Source: Clostridia bacterium
Lineage (GTDB): Bacteria > Bacillota > Clostridia > Christensenellales > Borkfalkiaceae
Length of the DNA stretch: 40,614 bases
Direction: 5' to 3'
NCBI GenBank assembly: GCA_017626135.1
Contig: JAGAJI010000055.1
Location: 1 to 40,614, forward strand
In this document: positions 32,697 through 40,614 of the stretch, piece after piece
How positions within the stretch are numbered: the first letter of the stretch is position 1
Layout of the letters: the number at the start of each line of letters is the position of its first letter
Position numbers and translations under genes: made by a program
Notes under the pieces: generated by a model
Seen by the model: the letters and a program-made list of their open reading frames with translations, nothing else
The model's database searches: none
What the model was told of the DNA's origin: nothing

Positions 32697-32975
32697 TTAT
32701 TCTTCTGCCGTGGGCAACATTACTTCAAGCATTGTTCTTGCACCGAGCCGAAAGGCATATACGAATATCGCCTCTTCCGCAAGGCTCGCATACTCACTCC
32801 AACAATCATCAAACCGCTCTAAAACATCACGTTGATCTTCTGTCATACCCTTTAATAGGTCTTCGTGATGCCTAGCCATATACTCCATCAACTGTTTCAT
32901 TTCGGGAGTATTGTTACGGCTGTCCGATTGCGGATTTATATTGCCGTGCCACAATTCTGCAAGCGTATTTTTCAT
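32697..32975 (-). CDS. DUF6809-like small protein
   Basis: A 92-residue, mainly helical protein (ELWHGNINPQ, then KQLMEYMARHHEDLLKGMTEDQRDVLERFDDCWSEYASLAEEAIFVYAFRLGARTMLEVM) that resembles the DUF6809 family of Clostridia, often linked to mobile elements; function unknown. The ATG at 32975 has AAGGAGG at good spacing; an in-frame extension upstream is rejected for lack of a ribosome binding site. It is separated by 82 bases from the end of the helicase gene and may be read through from it. Confidence 0.7.
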   Translation of the reverse strand: MKNTLAELWHGNINPQSDSRNNTPEMKQLMEYMARHHEDLLKGMTEDQRDVLERFDDCWSEYASLAEEAIFVYAFRLGARTMLEVMLPTAEE

Positions 32976-33057
32976 ATGCACACCTCCTTGTAGCACAACA
33001 CTATACCACAAGGAGGCGCATAAGTCCAGATAACAAATTGTGAACATCAAAAATATA

Positions 33058-36000
33058 TTATTTTTTTACAAAATGTATATCCGTGAGAATAATGGGAGTT
33101 TCCTGATCATCTTCCTCGCCTTTCCATGCTACGATGAAACGAACTTCCGAAGATGTAGGCACATAACCTTTGGTTTTAAGTTTTTCAAGCGTTTCTACAA
33201 AGGCTTTTGAGAATTTCGCCACACGCACATCTCGACCGTGAAGTTCGGCACTAAGATAAACATCGTCTATCTTTAATGAGGTGCCACTTCTCAAATCGAA
33301 TATGAGTTCCTTTTTGTTTTTGAAATAATCGAGAACAACATCTCTGTGCGTTGTTTGCAATACGATTTCTGACGGCTCACTATAATCGTTGCTATCAGCA
33401 ACATGAATTACATCGGGGAGAACATATTTTGCAAACAAATCGGTGTTGGCATGAATGAATAGATTGCTCTTGGCTCTTGTCATTCCGACATATAGCTTTC
33501 TACGTTCTTCATCATTCTTTCCGTGAGCATCCTTAAGCATCATGTATACGCTATCAAATTCACGTCCTTTAGATTTATGTATGGTCGAAACATAGATTAC
33601 CTCTGCTTCGCTATCAACATAAAAATCTTCATAGTTTGATTCGCTTATGAATTCTTCCAAATCAGAAATGTATTTTACCGAATGAGTGGCTTCAAAATCA
33701 AGCACCAGCTTGCGAATATTATCAATGCACGAGCTATTATAGTACTTGCTAAAGAGTTCCTTTTTCGCCTTATTCCATATCTCGTCGGGGATAACGGGCG
33801 AATGCAAATCCTTTTTAATAGCGTTAAGGAATACTCGCACCTCTACCAGATTGATTAATCTGAAACCGTCAAGCGATTGTATAAGCTTTGCGCGTTTTCC
33901 GTATTTCAAAAGCAATCCCATTATGCGAAGTGCTTCATCATTGGTGTTCGTAAGCACACAAGCTCTGCCGCCGGCATATGTTGCAATTAGATTTTGAACG
34001 ACTGCTTCTTCCATATTAGCAGAAGTGTGGCGTGTGATTTTTACAACTCCTGTTTCCTCGGTAACAGGTTCCACGGGAGCAACCTTCATACGATTCGTAA
34101 TCGTTTCCGCAAACGCATTCGCCAATGCAACCACATTAGCTTTGCTACGATAATTTTCGACCATTTCGTATTTGTTTGCGCCGTACTGTTCGATCAGCGT
34201 TCTTAAATGAACGGAATTAGAGCCACGGAACTCATAGATGTTTTGATCGTCATCGCCAACGGCTATGATTCGCATATCGTCATTTTGAGCCATCAAAGCA
34301 CGAACGAGAGCGAATTCATGCTCGTCCATATCTTGTGCCTCATCAATAACAAGAACGGTCTTGGTAATTTTACCTTGCTCAACCTCTCCGTTGCGAATCA
34401 TTTCGGCAGCATCTCTTACAATATTTTCCGATGCTTCAAGCGTTCCAATCTTGCCGAGTAAATCAAAACAGTAGGAGTGGAATGTTTTGATTTCGATGAA
34501 ATTCGCCGCATTTCCAATAAGCGTATGTAACCGTTTTTTAAATTCGGTAGCTGCAGCTCGTGAGAAGGTGAGCATAAGCATCTGCTCATGCTTTACGTCC
34601 TCCAACTGATAAAGCGAAGCGAGCTTGTGAACAAGGACTCTTGTTTTTCCGCTTCCTGGACCGGCTGCCACAACTATATATTTGGATATATCGTTGATAA
34701 TTTCCTCTTGTATATCGGAAAGATCACCGAACAGTTGATTGTATCTGTCGGGTGTGATATTTCGCTCAATCTCTTTTGCACGCTCTCCCTTGAAATACTG
34801 CGCTATGAATTTCTTGAATTCCATATTGAAGTAGTCCTGAACAAACTGCAAGGCGGCATCATAATCGCGCACCATGAGATTTGCGTATTCACCTACGATG
34901 TGGATTTGACGGATTTTCTGCTTATAGAATTCGTCAAGCAATCTATAATCGTCAACCTTGTATTTAATTCGGTTATCTCTTACGATACGCTTGATTTCCA
35001 TAGCATTGTAGAGGACGAGGAATCCGCCTTCAAGCTTCAGAGCACCGATCTTGGACATATACAGAAGAGCATCCTCGACATCACTTAACTCCACAGGAAT
35101 TCCGCCTATGTTCATTTTAGGCGTGTTTTGATATTCCTTGTAAAGCCCCACCAGTGAAAAGACAACAGGCTTTAGATCCTCGCCCTCTGCTTCTTTTTCT
35201 TTCTGCTCGGCTTTTGCATACAGCTCGGCAAGTATGAATCTGCACAGTTCAATACGCCTCTCAAACTTGTCCATCAAGTTTTTAAGACCCAATGCCGGAA
35301 CTACATCCACGGAAACACTATCTCGATTTTCTTCTTTGTGAATATAGTTCTTGATAGAAAGAAAATAAAGAATGGTTTTTATATTCTTTATTGTTGACGT
35401 GGTAATTCCTTCTGCTTGGGCAGATTCGTTTAATTCCTTAAATCCGAAATTAGCACCTTCATCATCAATCTTTGAGAGAATGAAGCACTCAAGTTTTGCA
35501 AATCTTTCGAGAATCAGCGACGACTTATGGTGGCTGTCCGAATCGTTAATGTATGCGGACATATCGCTGTAATCTTCCAACAGACCTTCCTGACGCATCA
35601 AATTGATTGCCTCAATAACGGCTTCTTTTGACAGTGCAAGATTGTCGGCAAGATAATCTATGCGTGATTCAGCTTCATCATTGCCTGCTGTTGCAATACT
35701 ACGGCTTGATATTAAGGATTTAATTATGCGCAGAGCTGCCGTGCGTTGTTCTTCGGAAAAGAGGGACGAACTTCGAATACGATAAGACGCTTCAGTCATA
35801 TCCTTTGCTCTTATGCTCGTAGCAAACACCTTCGGCACATTTCTGCCTCGCACAATATAGCCTGCGGTTTCAAGTGCTGAGATGGCAGTTCTAACACGAG
35901 TTTCCATTTCAGCACCTGCAGAGTCATCCCATCCCGCCTGACGCGCGATTTCAAGAGCAGAACAGCATATATTGGGGCGATTTTGCGTGAGATCCTTGAT

Positions 36001-37875
36001 GGCTTTCCATACTTGCTGAATTTGGCTGATGCTTAATTTTGTCTGGTTCAGCAATATGAAATGCTTATCAAGATCATTATCGTTAAAAAGAACATAGCAT
36101 TCAGCTTGCAAGGATTGATCTCGTCCGGCTCTACCTGCTTCCTGAACATAATTTTCAAGGGAGTCCGATATATCATAGTGTATAACAAGCTTTACATCGC
36201 TCTTGTCAACACCCATACCAAAAGCCGAGGTTGCTACAATAATTGATACTTCATTGTTCATGAATGCCTCTTGACTGACAATCTTGTCGTTGGCATCCAT
36301 TTTCCCGTTGTACGGAAGCGCTTTAAAACCATCGCTCGTCAGCTTGGCGGCAAGCTCAAATGTGCGTTTTGTTCGTGAAACATAAACAATCGTCGGGCAT
36401 TGCTTTTGAGCGATCAGCGTTCTCAATGCGCTGTATTTTTCTTCATCCGTTTCTTTGTGTAAGACGGTATAGTGAAGGTTTTCTCTCGTGGCTTTTGAAG
36501 CGAAGATCTCCAATGTCAAATCGAGCTTTTTATAGAAATAATCGCATATGTCAGAGATAACCTTTTGCTTTGCCGTTGCTGTAAAACAGGACACGGGGAT
36601 GGGTTTGCGCTCGGTTTTCTTATCCTTTTGGAGCTTACGGATAAAATCACCGATATATAAATAATCCACTCTGAAGTCCTGCCCCCAAGCAGAGAAACAA
36701 TGCGCTTCATCGATAACAAAACGCACGATATTGCGCGACATCAAGAGTCTCTCTATTGTTTTTGAACGAAGCTGTTCGGGGGATATATAAAGCAGAGATG
36801 CTTTGCCATTCTTTACTCTTTCGATGGCATCAGCGCGTTCGATGGGATTCATCATTCCATTAATGGTTACTGCGTCCTCGATGCCTTTCTCTACAAGGTT
36901 GTCAACTTGGTCTTTCATTAACGACTGAAGAGGAGAAATGACTACTGTAAGACCATGCGTTGCTCTCCCTGCCATAAGTGCAGGCAATTGGAATGTAATT
37001 GACTTTCCACCACCTGTTGGGAATACGGCAAGAAGGGATTTTCCATCAACGGCTGCTTGTGCGGCAACTTCTTGCAACGAGATCTCATCACCAGAAAATT
37101 TACGGAAGCCAGGATAACCGAAGAATGTTTTCAGCCACTTATGAATATCAAGAGCGTTGCGACAGTATTTGCAATGTTCTTCACATGGTGTATTACATAA
37201 AAATTTTATAACATTTTCGATTTTGGGATAGTTATAGAGAAGCCAAGGCGGTGTGGTAGAATAATGATCATCACAACCGACTAAAGCGAGCGCATACGCT
37301 AATTCTACGGGATAGTGCTTTATAAGAACGTCTAAATCTGCGTTTGCACATATCCTTCCTGAAAATTCATCACTAATCAGTTGTGCTAAATTATATTTAT
37401 AAGGCTTGAAATCCACATAATCAAAAAATCCTTGGAATTCCTGATGGCTATAAAGCAAACCGCAATATATCATTTTGCGATTTTTTGACAACTGATAAAA
37501 TGCATTTACTTCGTCATAAAACAAGGTGGATGCTTTGTGGCTATCGTTGACGGGATTATTTAATTCTTCGACTTGAAGCTTATCATCCTTAAGCAGTTTG
37601 TGATAAGGACGCTTGGGGAACATAAGAGGAGAAAGATAGAGCGTATCTATTACCTTCTGATGCAGAGCATCTCCAATGTGTGGATTGATGTGCTTCATGT
37701 CGTGATGAACTACATTGTGACCGCATAGGAACTCCGCACCTGCCACGAAGGCACAAAACTCCGACACGGAAGGAGAATGAAAAACAGTTTTGTCACCTCT
37801 AACCGCGCCTATGTCAAGTATTTTGTTTTCATTGACACTAATTTCTGTGTCGAAGAATACTATGCTTTTTGCCAT
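33058..37875 (-). CDS. DEDDh exonuclease - RecQ helicase - UvrD helicase fusion
   Basis: A 1605-residue multidomain DNA enzyme. Residues 1-130: DEDDh exonuclease (FDTE 8-11, GHN 52-54, D59, D77, H113, D121). About 227-238: four Cys (C-x3-C-x3-C-x2-C) like a zinc knuckle. About 255-640: RecQ core with PTGGGKS 286-292, DEAH 389-392 and the AGRAGRD motif. About 640-960: RQC-like winged helices. From 1060: UvrD helicase with GPGSGKT about 1072-1078, DEAQD near 1177, GDDDQNIYEFRG, NYRS, STIHKSKGREFD and VGMTRAK. All helicase motifs look intact. The ATG at 37875 has GGAG at 6-base spacing; the upstream TTG is rejected. Third gene of an operon with a winged-helix-like protein and an XRE regulator. 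Such RecQ-UvrD fusions are known from defence and mobile contexts, but the exact function is unproven. Confidence 0.88.
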   Translation of the reverse strand: MAKSIVFFDTEISVNENKILDIGAVRGDKTVFHSPSVSEFCAFVAGAEFLCGHNVVHHDMKHINPHIGDALHQKVIDTLYLSPLMFPKRPYHKLLKDDKLQVEELNNPVNDSHKASTLFYDEVNAFYQLSKNRKMIYCGLLYSHQEFQGFFDYVDFKPYKYNLAQLISDEFSGRICANADLDVLIKHYPVELAYALALVGCDDHYSTTPPWLLYNYPKIENVIKFLCNTPCEEHCKYCRNALDIHKWLKTFFGYPGFRKFSGDEISLQEVAAQAAVDGKSLLAVFPTGGGKSITFQLPALMAGRATHGLTVVISPLQSLMKDQVDNLVEKGIEDAVTINGMMNPIERADAIERVKNGKASLLYISPEQLRSKTIERLLMSRNIVRFVIDEAHCFSAWGQDFRVDYLYIGDFIRKLQKDKKTERKPIPVSCFTATAKQKVISDICDYFYKKLDLTLEIFASKATRENLHYTVLHKETDEEKYSALRTLIAQKQCPTIVYVSRTKRTFELAAKLTSDGFKALPYNGKMDANDKIVSQEAFMNNEVSIIVATSAFGMGVDKSDVKLVIHYDISDSLENYVQEAGRAGRDQSLQAECYVLFNDNDLDKHFILLNQTKLSISQIQQVWKAIKDLTQNRPNICCSALEIARQAGWDDSAGAEMETRVRTAISALETAGYIVRGRNVPKVFATSIRAKDMTEASYRIRSSSLFSEEQRTAALRIIKSLISSRSIATAGNDEAESRIDYLADNLALSKEAVIEAINLMRQEGLLEDYSDMSAYINDSDSHHKSSLILERFAKLECFILSKIDDEGANFGFKELNESAQAEGITTSTIKNIKTILYFLSIKNYIHKEENRDSVSVDVVPALGLKNLMDKFERRIELCRFILAELYAKAEQKEKEAEGEDLKPVVFSLVGLYKEYQNTPKMNIGGIPVELSDVEDALLYMSKIGALKLEGGFLVLYNAMEIKRIVRDNRIKYKVDDYRLLDEFYKQKIRQIHIVGEYANLMVRDYDAALQFVQDYFNMEFKKFIAQYFKGERAKEIERNITPDRYNQLFGDLSDIQEEIINDISKYIVVAAGPGSGKTRVLVHKLASLYQLEDVKHEQMLMLTFSRAAATEFKKRLHTLIGNAANFIEIKTFHSYCFDLLGKIGTLEASENIVRDAAEMIRNGEVEQGKITKTVLVIDEAQDMDEHEFALVRALMAQNDDMRIIAVGDDDQNIYEFRGSNSVHLRTLIEQYGANKYEMVENYRSKANVVALANAFAETITNRMKVAPVEPVTEETGVVKITRHTSANMEEAVVQNLIATYAGGRACVLTNTNDEALRIMGLLLKYGKRAKLIQSLDGFRLINLVEVRVFLNAIKKDLHSPVIPDEIWNKAKKELFSKYYNSSCIDNIRKLVLDFEATHSVKYISDLEEFISESNYEDFYVDSEAEVIYVSTIHKSKGREFDSVYMMLKDAHGKNDEERRKLYVGMTRAKSNLFIHANTDLFAKYVLPDVIHVADSNDYSEPSEIVLQTTHRDVVLDYFKNKKELIFDLRSGTSLKIDDVYLSAELHGRDVRVAKFSKAFVETLEKLKTKGYVPTSSEVRFIVAWKGEEDDQETPIILTDIHFVKK

Positions 37876-37897
37876 ATTGGACTCCAAATTGTTCTTA

Positions 37898-38833
37898 TCA
37901 AATGATTCTTACTATTGCGTGCAAGTTATCGATTATAAATTTTTGCGCTTCTATATTGTAAAGAGCAATGCTATACTCACCGTTGCTACTGCTTCTGCGC
38001 TCAACGCTGATGCCCATTTCGCTACCGATATCACTCGGCAATTTATAGTTCTTTGCATCAAGCGAAACTACTTTCAGAATTCCAACGCTCAACAACCACT
38101 CTGTAATATCCGTTGCTTTTAATTTCGCTGCACTCGTGTGTGTCTTTAACGCATTTATTCTGTCAGTAATCTGACTTATCATCAAAGGTGTTTCGGAGAA
38201 TTCAAATTTTGCAAGCTCTGCCTGAGTGATTTCAAATGGCTCAGAAGGCTTGCGTCTAACTGATGCACCCGAATATGCTACGGAAGTTTTAGAGAATTCA
38301 ATAATTTCCGAAAGATGATCTCTTATGAAGCGTTGGGCATTCACATTACAACGAACATAGTATTTTGCCCGACCATTCTCTTTCATTACTTCATCCGTAG
38401 TGATGCCAAGATTTACTCCTTTTTGCGTAGGGCGTTTGGTCATCTTATTATTGCTCGTTGCGATTCTCGTCAAATATCCTTCATGCAAGAGCCAATTGTT
38501 CACCTCGGTTGCGGTAAATTTACGAGTAGATCTTAACGCATCGTTTATTCGCTTCGCAAAAGTGCTTATACCCACTCTCAACGCAGAGCATTCGATTCTT
38601 GCGAGAACATCGGGCGTGACGATCCACTCGTTAGTCTTATACATTTCTGTCAAGGCAGACGGATTTTCAATGATTTTAGATAAGATATCCGCTACATATA
38701 AAAAGCATTTTGATAGTCTTGGGTTGAGAGCAACCTCGCCGTCAGGGATAAGTGTGCCGTCAGTAGGATCAATGCCGATGGCTAATTTATCAATAAATGA
38801 TTTTACGTAAGCAATCTTTTCTATTTCTGTCAT
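37898..38833 (-). CDS. Protein with two tandem winged-helix-like repeats
   Basis: A 311-residue protein of unassigned family. It contains an internal duplication: about 90-180 (TFAKRINDALRSTRKFTATEVNNWLLHEGYLT, then PTQKGVNLGI and CNVNAQRFIRDHLSEII) and about 212-309 (ITDRINALKTHTSAAKLKATDITEWLLSVGILK, then SDIGSEMGI and YNIEAQKFIIDNLHAIV). Each repeat has the HTH-wing-helix pattern seen in phage antirepressor and SMC-associated winged helices, so DNA binding is likely. The N-terminal 85 residues are helical and unrelated. AGGAGAGG lies before the ATG. It sits between the XRE regulator (13-base gap) and the helicase fusion (22-base gap), so it likely acts with the helicase. Confidence 0.7.
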   Translation of the reverse strand: MTEIEKIAYVKSFIDKLAIGIDPTDGTLIPDGEVALNPRLSKCFLYVADILSKIIENPSALTEMYKTNEWIVTPDVLARIECSALRVGISTFAKRINDALRSTRKFTATEVNNWLLHEGYLTRIATSNNKMTKRPTQKGVNLGITTDEVMKENGRAKYYVRCNVNAQRFIRDHLSEIIEFSKTSVAYSGASVRRKPSEPFEITQAELAKFEFSETPLMISQITDRINALKTHTSAAKLKATDITEWLLSVGILKVVSLDAKNYKLPSDIGSEMGISVERRSSSNGEYSIALYNIEAQKFIIDNLHAIVRII

Positions 38834-38846
38834 GAGGTGTCCTCTC

Positions 38847-39056
38847 CTATTTATTAATATCTGTCACTTCCACAATGTCGGCAATGTCGCACTTCAAAGC
38901 GGTGCAAATGCGGACGAGTGTTTCGGTGGATACGTTTTCGTCCTTATTTAGCTTTGTAAGCGTGCCACGGCTAATGCCAGAAAGCGCAAGTAAATCTTTT
39001 TTCTTTAATTTTCGGTCTATCAAGAGTTTCCATAGTTTGTTATAACAAACAGACAT
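38847..39056 (-). CDS. XRE-family regulator of the helicase operon
   Basis: A 69-residue Cro/CI-type HTH protein (KLWKLLIDRKLKKKDLLALSGISRGTLTKLNKDENVSTETLVRICTALKCDIADIVEV), close to the YgzD-like group common beside restriction and defence genes. The start at 39056 has GGAGAGG upstream; a longer in-frame reading to 39101 would overlap the promoter. It is the first gene of the minus-strand operon and is probably its repressor. Confidence 0.85.
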   Translation of the reverse strand: MSVCYNKLWKLLIDRKLKKKDLLALSGISRGTLTKLNKDENVSTETLVRICTALKCDIADIVEVTDINK

Positions 39057-39089
39057 AGTTACACCTCTCCAAAATAAATATATAACAAA

Positions 39090-39118
39090 ATTATACACCA
39101 TCCGAAGAAAATTTACAA
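39090..39118 (-). promoter_or_regulatory. Promoter of the XRE - winged-helix - helicase operon
   Basis: Minus strand: TTGTAA (39118-39113), 17 bases, TATAAT (39095-39090). Predicted start about 39083, 27 bases before the XRE start codon. No clear palindromic operator is visible in the 60 bases around it. Confidence 0.75.
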
Positions 39119-39172
39119 GAGATTTTGCTCTTTTTATTTTGAATATTGGGTAAAAGTTTAAGCAAAAAGTCT

Positions 39173-39250
39173 ATTATCGTGTGAATTTTCCGATAATCTT
39201 GTAAACTGATTAGGTATCAAATCCGTTCCTTCCGGGGAACGGATTTTTTA
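39173..39250 (+). terminator. Inverted repeat and strong terminator in the operon-primase gap
   Basis: ATTATCG (about 39173) pairs with CGATAAT (about 39190-39196), then an 11-bp stem at 39219-39246 (AAATCCGTTCC with GGAACGGATTT) has a T-run. No coding sequence precedes it on the plus strand, so it may end a small RNA; a convincing promoter is not visible. Confidence 0.6.
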
Positions 39251-39256
39251 TTTTCT

Positions 39257-39540
39257 GAAGATTTTTCAAAAAGGGGCTTAAAAAATGCCGTTTTCGTGAG
39301 CTACCTATGAGGAAAAATTTATGCAAAGGGGGTTTACTTTTGCCGTTTTAGTGACCTACCAGTAGAGGAGAAAAATATTTTTGCAAAACCCTTCATTTTT
39401 TCGCTTTCCCGTGAGTTTAGGGTGAGGGAAATAAAAAATCTAAGAATTTTTGCAAAATGGTTCACTTTTTGCTCCTTCCCGTGAGTGTAGAGTGAGGAGA
39501 AAAATTTTTCATAAGAAATTTGGCAGATTTTTTCCGAAAT
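39257..39540. repeat. Iteron-like repeats of about 55-70 bp
   Basis: Four successive units begin GTGA: 39296, 39351, 39411 and 39481, with a half unit before the first. Each has the core GTGAxxTAxxxxTGAGG, then AAAAATTTxTGCAAA, then TTCACTTTTTGC-like sequence; the last unit is partial. They fill the 280 bases upstream of the primase-like gene. Such placement suits a replication origin or a regulatory array. No ORF is convincing here. Confidence 0.65.
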
Positions 39541-39606
39541 GCCATTCTCGTTTCCATTAGAAGGCGGAAAGGCACAAACCGAATAATCAAGAAAGGAGGT
39601 AAACCG

Positions 39607-39717
39607 ATGACCATAAAACACAATATCAAAATGAAAGGAGGTAATAACAATGCAGGATTTTATGGCAGATCTGAAAGCGCAACGCATTTGGTTTCATTGG
39701 CATTGGGAGAAAGATAA
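39607..39717 (+). CDS. 36-residue leader ORF overlapping the primase start
   Basis: ATG at 39607 follows a perfect AAAGGAGGT (39592-39600) by six bases, the best ribosome binding site nearby. The frame ends at 39717, 68 bases into the primase gene, whose own AAAGGAGGT (39634-39642) is inside this ORF. The peptide is not like any family I know. It could couple or regulate primase translation, or be incidental. Confidence 0.4.
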   Translation: MTIKHNIKMKGGNNNAGFYGRSESATHLVSLALGER

Positions 39718-40614
39718 GGACGGGCGCATAACAAAAGTACCGCACTCCGCAAAGGGTGGCTCAACAGGCACATCCGCAAATTGGGCGCATACATGGGTGA
39801 CCTACGATGAAGCTCTTGCTACTAAGGAATCACATAACGCATCGGGACTCGGATTCAAGGTGCCGGACGGATATTTCTTTCTCGATGCCGATGATTATGC
39901 TCTTGATGACCCCTTGATGCAAGAACTCTTACAACGTTTCAACTCCTATACGGAACGTTCGGTCAGCGGTGGCGGCATCCATATCTACGGCAAATGCGAT
40001 AGAGCCAAGCTCCCCTCTATAACCAATAAGGAAGGCAAGCAGAAACCTGACCCTGCCTACTATATGAAAAATCCCCATAACCGCTTGGAGCTGTATATTG
40101 GTGGTTTAACGGATAGATTTGCCGTATACACCGAGGATGTTGTGTGGGCAGAACCTTTAAAGGAATGCACCGATGCTGTGCTTGCTACCCTTGAAAACGA
40201 TATGAAGCGTGAGAAGATACCGCAAGCAAAATCCGTAAACGCTCCCGGTAGCTATCTTTCGGACGATTCGGTTATTATCAAGGCTTCGGCATCCAAGCAG
40301 GGAGAAAAATTCAAAGCCTTATGGAACGGAGAAATCTCCGAAGGCAAAACCCATAGCGAAGCCGACCTCTCCCTTTGTACCATTCTTGCATTTTGGTGCG
40401 GTGGTGACACCGAGCAGATGGACAGGCTCTTCAGGCAATCCTGCCTTATGCGTGAAAAATGGGAGCGGGACGATTATCGTAGCGCAACCCTTGAGAAAGC
40501 GGTTAATGCGACCACATCGTTTTACTCTCCTATAACCACATCTGCAGCCGATGATTTTGCCGACACCTCAAATCGACTTTATGAGCTTGACCCTGCCAAC
40601 AACAAACGCTACAG
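39650..40614 (+). CDS. Primase-polymerase-like replication protein of mobile-element type (3' end outside window)
   Basis: The frame is open from the ATG at 39650 to the window end (321 codons seen). The N-terminal part is AEP/prim-pol-like in the style of phage NrS-1 polymerase: W-x-W at 16-19, KVPHSAKG, TW-TYDEA, the metal-binding FLDADD (77-82) and SVSGGGIHIYGK (104-115). A second part near 230-300 (LAFWCGGDTEQMDRLFRQSCLMREKW) matches the helicase-binding domain of that group. Such proteins start replication of integrated plasmids, phages or conjugative elements. AAAGGAGGT precedes the start. The upstream iteron-like repeats support a replication locus. Confidence 0.82.
   Translation, partial: MQDFMADLKAQRIWFHWHWEKDKDGRITKVPHSAKGGSTGTSANWAHTWVTYDEALATKESHNASGLGFKVPDGYFFLDADDYALDDPLMQELLQRFNSYTERSVSGGGIHIYGKCDRAKLPSITNKEGKQKPDPAYYMKNPHNRLELYIGGLTDRFAVYTEDVVWAEPLKECTDAVLATLENDMKREKIPQAKSVNAPGSYLSDDSVIIKASASKQGEKFKALWNGEISEGKTHSEADLSLCTILAFWCGGDTEQMDRLFRQSCLMREKWERDDYRSATLEKAVNATTSFYSPITTSAADDFADTSNRLYELDPANNKRY

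Noticed and set aside
34588..35088. Plus-strand frame inside the helicase fusion
   Set aside because: It is antisense to the intact UvrD part and lacks any start signal or recognisable family.
39334..39687. Minus-strand frame across the iteron-like repeats
   Set aside because: The repeat units differ in length (55-70 bp) without keeping a frame, so they are not a coding repeat.

Overview
The window looks like a chromosomal segment of a low-to-moderate-GC Gram-positive (Firmicutes, Clostridia-like) bacterium. The basis is the gene content: infB-rbfA-nrnA, cdaA, a pgk-tpiA-gpmI-secG-rnr-smpB run, an ECF sigma factor with an RsgI-like partner, AGGAGG-type ribosome binding sites and TTGACA/TATAAT promoters. 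An uncultured gut Clostridia/Christensenellales-type lineage is my guess; nothing in the window proves it.

Layout. 1-3.4 kb: 3' part of infB, rbfA and nrnA (translation and RNA metabolism). 3.5-9.2 kb: one giant SF1 helicase with DUF4011-like, AAA and DUF3320-like parts and a Vsr-like nuclease fold. 9.2-12 kb: comEC-type channel gene and holA. 12-14.5 kb: cdaA (c-di-AMP synthase), a 34-residue membrane remnant where cdaR normally lies, and an aspartokinase. 14.5-16.2 kb: a polysaccharide deacetylase lipoprotein and, divergent, a nitrilase-fold protein without its catalytic triad. 16.2-23.6 kb (minus strand): pgk-tpiA-gpmI, then secG with its own promoter, rnr and smpB; several spacers here carry hairpins, and a MITE-like 181-bp element lies between rnr and smpB. 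23.8-27.5 kb (plus): a small TIGR04076-like gene, thyA, folA, typA. 27.8-31.4 kb: ECF sigma factor, membrane RsgI-like partner, and a paralogous lipoprotein split by a frameshift.

31.5-40.6 kb is visibly more A/T-rich and accessory in character: a bacterial PH-domain membrane protein divergent from an XRE regulator with two matching operator palindromes, a DUF6809-like protein, a three-gene minus-strand operon (XRE regulator, tandem winged-helix-like protein, and a 1605-residue DEDDh exonuclease-RecQ-UvrD fusion), then iteron-like repeats and the 5' part of a primase-polymerase of mobile-element type running off the end. This is probably the edge of an integrated plasmid, phage or conjugative element, and the three-gene operon is the best candidate for an undescribed (possibly anti-phage or element-maintenance) system.

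Threads across the window: short palindromic or dispersed repeats occur between and even inside genes; two genes appear to be transcribed without a leader; and several proteins look reduced or altered relative to their families (CdaR remnant, nitrilase pseudoenzyme, helicase nuclease motif, ThyA active-site neighbour). All family assignments are by eye.
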